Made by a program: the position numbers and the translations under genes
Shown here: positions 59,301-64,000 of the stretch, in pieces
Layout: each line of letters starts with the position of its first letter
How positions within the stretch are numbered: the stretch's first letter is position 1
The notes under the pieces: generated by a model
Database searches by the model: none
What the model was told of the DNA's origin: nothing
The model's input: the letters and a program-made list of their open reading frames with translations, nothing else
DNA from: Monosporascus cannonballus
Lineage: Eukaryota > Ascomycota > Sordariomycetes > Xylariales
Length of the DNA: 64,000 bases
Direction of reading: 5' to 3'
Assembly: GCA_004154925.1 (NCBI GenBank)
Contig: QJNS01000031.1
Span: forward strand, 360,206 to 424,205

Positions 59301-60156
59301 TAAGGTAATGCATGAAGATACGGAAAAGGACAAGAGCCTCGTCTATACGGCCGTGCAGGAGGCTTCTGAAGATCTGGTCATAGAAGCGCTGAGAAATAAC
59401 GGCGGCAGCAAGCATGAAGTCCTCGCTGTCCTTGTTGATAACATCACATTCCGGTTGGGGCTTCGACGCCAGACCCGAAATGATCTCATCCCTCGTCAGC
59501 TTGTGCGGCGTTTTATCCTCGATTGCAAGCGCGGAGATATTTCTGATGTCCGAAGTCTTGTAGAATTGGTCCGCTAGTTTGCCTTTGCCTCTCTCCGTCT
59601 GGTAACGAACCACAAGTCCAGATTGCCTCGGAGCCGGCGTCGTGACTTTAACGCCATCGTCTCCGCCAATGGACATGTGCTCAAAGGATTCGGAAACGGC
59701 GTCGACAGTGTTGCCGAGATTCATATGATTCTCGAATGTGATGAATCCCCGGAAGCCAAGACTAGCTCGTAGTGACAAGTCGCCATATGTCTTGTCCGCC
59801 AGCTCGAAATGTTGCCCAATTTGGCTGATGATAGGGTTGATCAAGCCAATTAAGAATTGGTCCCATATCTTCTCTTGCCTTATTGCGAAGTTATCCCAAG
59901 GGATGATTCGACCCGGGGAAATTCGGCCCGTCGGGTTTGTAGTATCGCTTTGCATAGTTAAGGAGCGGTCGGCTACTACCCGTATAGCAAAACTAAGTGA
60001 ATAATAAACCTCGAGGTATTGCTGAAGCACCTGCGACTGTGGTGCCTTTGCAGATCTTCCGCCTCTTCGCGTCAACGTTGCTTCTTTAGCACACGGCTTT
60101 CCGAATCGTGGTTGCTTGGGCCTTTTAATCGTAACCGTGACTTTTATCCGAGGCAT
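59248..60156 (-). CDS. Kinase-associated hypothetical ORF with a chimeric C-terminus
   Basis: 302 codons open. The N-terminal half is basic (MPRIKVTVTIKRPKQPRFGK). Residues 199-260 read YKTSDIRNISALAIEDKTPH, KLTRDEIISGL, PECDVINKDSEDFMLAAAVI and SQRF. I recall this as the conserved segment (VEYKAPHKLT...ERDVI...AAAVITQLFSYM) before a C-terminal protein-kinase-like domain in fungal proteins of unknown role. Homology stops at SQRF; the last 40 or so codons run antisense through the LINE fragment, so the kinase part is lost. Start chosen as the first Met of the frame. Whether it is transcribed cannot be told. Confidence 0.5.
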   Translation of the reverse strand: MPRIKVTVTIKRPKQPRFGKPCAKEATLTRRGGRSAKAPQSQVLQQYLEVYYSLSFAIRVVADRSLTMQSDTTNPTGRISPGRIIPWDNFAIRQEKIWDQFLIGLINPIISQIGQHFELADKTYGDLSLRASLGFRGFITFENHMNLGNTVDAVSESFEHMSIGGDDGVKVTTPAPRQSGLVVRYQTERGKGKLADQFYKTSDIRNISALAIEDKTPHKLTRDEIISGLASKPQPECDVINKDSEDFMLAAAVISQRFYDQIFRSLLHGRIDEALVLFRIFMHYLTSARPFGHGLAAEVLWC

Positions 60157-61758
60157 GCTGATGATGGTATATGAAGCAACTAACTATAAGACGCGTTGAT
60201 AGGGTAGGTGCTTGGGTATATGATAAAGTGTGAGGAGGAAAAATTGAGCGAAGGTGGCCATGAAATGTTCGAAATCGAGAGTGTAAACTTGATATTTATA
60301 CCTTGATATTAGGAGCTTATGCCTTGGGCGGCCTCCTTTTCAAACCCCAGTGGCCTTGGGCAAGAGTGCTACGCTAAGCGCCTAGCTGACGTTCGCTGGT
60401 TTGGGCTGAGACGTGAAAGGCCAGAATGGCCGAACGAGATTGCCCCTTAATCCCTCTCGAGGGATATAGACCCATCAAACGCTTGAACGGCATTAATCCC
60501 GATACGCATAAGACTTACTTTCAGGTATACGAGGCATAAAAAACATACTAGACCATATTTTTGACCACAGTTTCTCGTCATTCAAGGGATGGTTCGAGAC
60601 GTATCAGGTCGGTTGTGAGGCGTAAGAAACTATATCGCCTCTTGAGGGCCTGATTCAACAGAGAACGGGCTGACAAGGATAAGGTTTAGATGTCCCTCGC
60701 TTAGAGACAAGCCAAGGTTTTCGATGACGCCTTAGGGACTAACCCTGATTAACCTGGCACCAATTATTAAACCAAATATACTAGATTCTTACGGTACTTG
60801 CTCCGATCTAGTGGCTATCTGAAGCCCATTACCTGCCCCCACCTCTCTTACTCTGCGGCTCACAATTTCCAATGAGCCGTCTCGGAGAAGTAAGCCCTGA
60901 GCCAGTAAGTATGCCTAGTCTAAAGAAGGATGGCCTTACGGTGGACCCCGGGGACGGGCAAACACCGTGTTATGTAGCATCTTTTGCTCAAATTAGATCC
61001 CGGATATTATCCGACAGTTATATTCATCCTCGAGTTCTTCTGACCGCGTTAGTTAAGGCTTATATTAATGGGTGTGGCCGGTGTAATCCCCACCCTGAGC
61101 CACAGGCAATCTCCGGGGCGTCCTGTCTATCTTAGGACCCTGATATCCAACACTTATCGCCTTCTGTCGGATAGCCCGCGTACTGCTTTTAGGTAGCTTA
61201 GCCACGGAACATATATATTCCGATCAGAGGGTGCCTTTCGTATATGGGGTGCTCTTAGCACCCCTGGCTAGCTAACAGCTTCGGTTTTTTATAAGGAAAA
61301 CTGCCCGCGCACAACCATCTTGTCTTGGCGCTGACAGGGTATATTGCAAGACAAGTGAAGTACTCGCTGGTTGCCGATGATACCTGCAGAGAGGGTGTCA
61401 TCATTGTATAGTAGTTTCTAGCTTATACAGTAGAACATTTTAAACTGTTCCTTTACAAGCTGCGAGCCTGATTGGGCGGCGCCTCTGATTGGACAGTATC
61501 TCTGCAAGGTAGATAGTTAGGTGGAGCTGTCCTCTGGGCAGACGACTACGGTAAGATACTCGGATCCTGTGTCTTGACTAGACAAGTGTCCAATGGCCAA
61601 CGCAGTGAGCTGCAGCACACCCGACCAGTGAGCCACATCGTCAGCACAGCCTCGCGAAAAGCCCCGCGAAAAAGCCCCGCGAATATCTCTTCAACTCGCT
61701 ATGTTCTTGGCTGGTGCCCAAGGAGTTTCCGCAGATTCTGAATCGTGATGCGGCCATC
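60157..61758. other. No gene recognised
   Basis: 1.6 kb of intergenic sequence. An 87-codon plus frame (60,872-61,135) has no recognisable motif. The stretch 61,640-61,690 contains a short direct repeat (AAAGCCCCGCGAA twice) just before the next gene. Confidence 0.45.
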
Positions 61759-63327
61759 ATGGAAATCGCACTCACCTTTGGCAGCGTGGGCGACATCCTT
61801 GCGATATGCCAGGTCGTCATCCAGCTGAGTCGCGCACTTGGGAGTACCGCTGGTAGCGTGAGGCAGTATCAGGAGCTCCGCGACGACCTGGACGGTTTCG
61901 TTCGGGTTTTGATGCATGTGCGTTTCGGTCTTCTCCTTCATCCGTCCAGTGCATCAGAGATCTAACCGTGCCCAATTGTGAGTGACAGGTTATCGCGACG
62001 TACGAACAGCACGAGCAAGGTCCGTGGTTGAACAGTGTCGACAAGGAGATCAAGCGTGTCGTCGCGGACTGTGGGGTCCTTGTGCAGGATGCGCTTGATC
62101 ATTTCCATGCGAAGTATCATAAGAATCTACGGCCTGGTGGTTCGGGGAATGCTGTTAAAGATATAATCAAGAAGATGGAATGGTCCTTTTTGGAGAAAGA
62201 CAACCTCCAAACGTTGCATGAGAAGGTGAAGACATATACGGAGAGGGTCGCATTATTGACTGGAATTGCTGCACGGTAAGTGTCGCACATCTGAAGTCCG
62301 TTTCTTTAAAGGTTATTAGCTTAATACCAATGGGATAACCCATGGGTTTTGCGGATAAAGAGGAGGTTTCGAGATATCAAGCTTCTAAGGATTAGAGTGA
62401 AGATACCTATCCTCTCCCCCCTTCTACGTCTTTGATCTAACGCCAGTCATTCTCGCCTAAAGGAGGTCCGCTCGAGTAGATAATGCCACGATGCTTACCC
62501 GAATCGAAGAGGTTAAGAGCTTTCTGTATACGCACCAAGAGGCCCTGATGCGCCTACATATGGAGCATGCGAAGAGCATCCAGGAACAAACGCAACAGCT
62601 GCGCAAGATAGACGACAGGTTAGCAACCCAGGACCAGAGTTATGGGATAATCTTGTCGTGGGTTAAGAATACGTCGGCGGCCATCCTCGAGATTAAGGAG
62701 ATGATCGGACGAATGTCCCGGGATGTCATTAATCTACAGTACCTGGCGTCGAACTCAATGTTCTTCCAAAGCCTCGACCCAACCCGGGATATGCCTGTGG
62801 TTTTCGAGGATGCTTTGGGAAACGTGATTAACATACCGATGGCCTGGATCCATGACTGGAGTGTGCGTCCTATCCTGATATCCGCGGGAATGCGACGGGG
62901 TCTAACTTTCTATAGGGCTTCTACGGACTCCTTGAGCACTATTTCGAGGACAAGAAGGGCCATCCAATGGTGTTGCGACGCGAATATGCCTTAGAAGAGA
63001 ACTGCTCCGGCAAAGATATCGACCACAGCCTCCCGTGGTCTGCCTCTTTTCGAAGAGGTATGAAGGTCAACATGAGTATGGTTTTCACGAACGTGCCCGT
63101 GGTGAGCGGTTGTTGTCCCCGATGCAAGACCGGCGCTGATGCGCCGGAGGACATCAGCATTCATTGGTGAGTAGAACAACCCCTCCTCTATCGTAAATAG
63201 AGCTTCGGAACCGCAGAACTGAGTGCGACAATCCAGTACAAACGAGGAATGCGGAATGTGGTTTCGGATGCTCAAGAAGAAAGTCGAGCGACGAAGACCG
63301 AAGGGTCGACGCCAAAGGGTCATCTAG
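61759..63327 (+). CDS. STAND-type N-terminal plus ubiquitin-like-domain protein with zinc ribbon
   Basis: Five exons: 61,759-61,917, 61,989-62,275, 62,463-62,862, 62,916-63,166, 63,237-63,327; 395 aa. All introns are GT-AG, with CTAAC branch sites in the third exon's upstream intron and in the 53-nt intron. N-terminus MEIALTFGSVGDILAICQVV is the helical domain often found before NACHT; KSFLYTHQEALMRLHMEHAK and following are helical. The ubiquitin-like domain spans about residues 262-345: VVFEDALGNVINIPMAWIHD, WSGFYGLLEHYFEDKKGH,  FRRGMKVNMSMVF. Then CCPRC and, created by the last splice, CTNEECGMWF: a C-x2-C...C-x4-C ribbon closing at residue 371. Start at 61,759 fits the family's MExxxxFGSVGDI; an in-frame Met lies 15 codons upstream. 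No stop or frame break. Role unknown; relatives are NLR-associated. Confidence 0.8.
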
Positions 63328-63999
63328 GAATCCGCCCCAGATGATGTCGAGGAAATCGAGCAGGTTGAAATCGGGGTGGTCATTGATGAGCCTTCTGATT
63401 TCCATCGGGTACGACTCATCATGATGAAGTACTGCTCTCCCGTTGGACAGGACACGCAGCCAACCCCCACGCCGAACGGTACCGGGTCTCCACAGCCCAA
63501 AGTCACGACGAAGACGCCGAGGGAATATAGCATCATGCGCTGGGAGAGGGACCAAGCAGTGGCGGAGAGATTGGCGGAGAGGATGAGCCAGCACCGACAA
63601 CAGCAGGAGAACCAGCGCAAGGTACGAAATGCTACACATATTGCATCGAGCACTGCTAACACTAGGGAACAGGCTGTGCTGCAGGCCAGGGCGCAACAAG
63701 CCCAGGCTGCTCAGATGGCGGCATCTCAGAACGCGGCTCAACAACGCGCACAGAATAACCCCCAGATGGCAGCCTCTCATCCTCATGCAGCTATGGCTCG
63801 TGGCAACGCTCCCAACCAGATCGCGGTCAACAGCCAGTCGCGGCCACGGATGCCAATGCACCCCACGCCAAACGGTACGGGGTCTCCGGGTCACGTCGCC
63901 GGTGGTCTCGTACCGCCCATGCAGATGAACGGATCTCCTCAGATGCAAATGCCTGTTGTCAACGGCCAGTCGCAGATGGCCATGCCCAACGGCCAGCAA
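63328..63999 (+). CDS. Gln/Met/Pro-rich open frame, SPT20-like C-terminal region (partial)
   Basis: 224 codons open to the window edge, in the same frame as the preceding gene and separated from it only by TAG at 63,325-63,327. It reads DDVEEIEQVEIGVVIDEP, DFHRVRLIMMKYCSPVG, PREYSIMRWERDQAVAERLA, then REQAVLQARAQQAQAAQMAA and Met/Gln/Pro/Gly repeats (PTPNGTGSP occurs twice, 63,466 and 63,873). The composition and RWERDxA block recall the low-complexity C-terminus of fungal SPT20 (SAGA subunit), but I do not recognise a folded domain. No start codon is evident, so it is a fragment, an exon of a gene joined by splicing at CTAG|GAA, or part of a read-through fusion. Confidence 0.45.
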
Positions 64000-64000
64000 G

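Noticed and set aside
63622..63665. 44-nt GTACGA...CTAACACTAG intron in the SPT20-like frame
   Set aside because: Good splice signals, but 44 nt is not a multiple of three, and removing it leads to a stop; the unspliced frame stays open for the rest of the window.
63154..63999. 281-codon minus-strand ORF
   Set aside because: Antisense shadow of the Gln/Met-rich plus frame and of the last exon of the ubiquitin-like gene; its His/Leu/Arg-rich composition is what antisense Gln-rich DNA gives.

Overview
The window reads as a filamentous ascomycete chromosome segment, Pezizomycotina and most likely a sordariomycete of the Hypocreales type. That rests on repeat-induced point mutation (RIP), short GT-AG introns with CTAAC branch sites, and gene families expanded in such fungi: PNP-NACHT STAND proteins, FunK1-type kinases, an HNH_2 nuclease and a ubiquitin-like-domain protein. 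All family names come from reading the sequence and memory; no search was run.

Two compartments meet sharply near 39,774. Positions 1-39,774 are a very AT-rich, gene-dead block of nested LTR retrotransposons destroyed by RIP. Much of the insertion history can be read from 5-bp target duplications. A Ty3/gypsy element on the minus strand (A) sits in an older copy (D) and was split by a plus-strand relative (E1, TSD TTTAC), whose 5' LTR then received a second-family element that is now a solo LTR. E2 (TSD CTTAT) sits in a stretch of older host sequence. E5 (minus) was split in its 5' LTR by E3 (TSD GCTTG), which was split by E4 (TSD TATAT). Coding order (gag, protease, RT, RNase H) is still visible, but every ORF is broken. 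One 127-bp insert in E1 was not RIPped.

Positions 39,775-64,000 have normal base composition but form an accessory, decay-rich region. From left to right: unassigned sequence with short repeats; a broken GNAT acetyltransferase (-); a frameshifted Zn2Cys6-motif gene (+); a head-to-head pair of paralogous unknown genes, each with TAG after codon 44; a complete Tc1/mariner element with one frameshift and one stop; an apparently intact three-exon HNH nuclease gene (+); a small Myb/SANT-like gene (-) with one stop; a membrane-protein relic; a PNP-NACHT STAND gene (+) with frameshifts, cut off by a retroelement fragment; a graveyard of FunK1, copia, Tc1 and LINE fragments; a truncated kinase-associated ORF (-); and a five-exon ubiquitin-like-domain gene (+) that opens after its stop, in frame, into a Gln/Met-rich SPT20-like region running off the window.

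Only the HNH gene and the ubiquitin-like gene look intact over their full length. The many single-base frame breaks are either pseudogenisation or assembly indels; the sequence alone cannot decide. Several stops are TAG, two of them where Trp is expected, which fits CpA-to-TpA RIP on the opposite strand.
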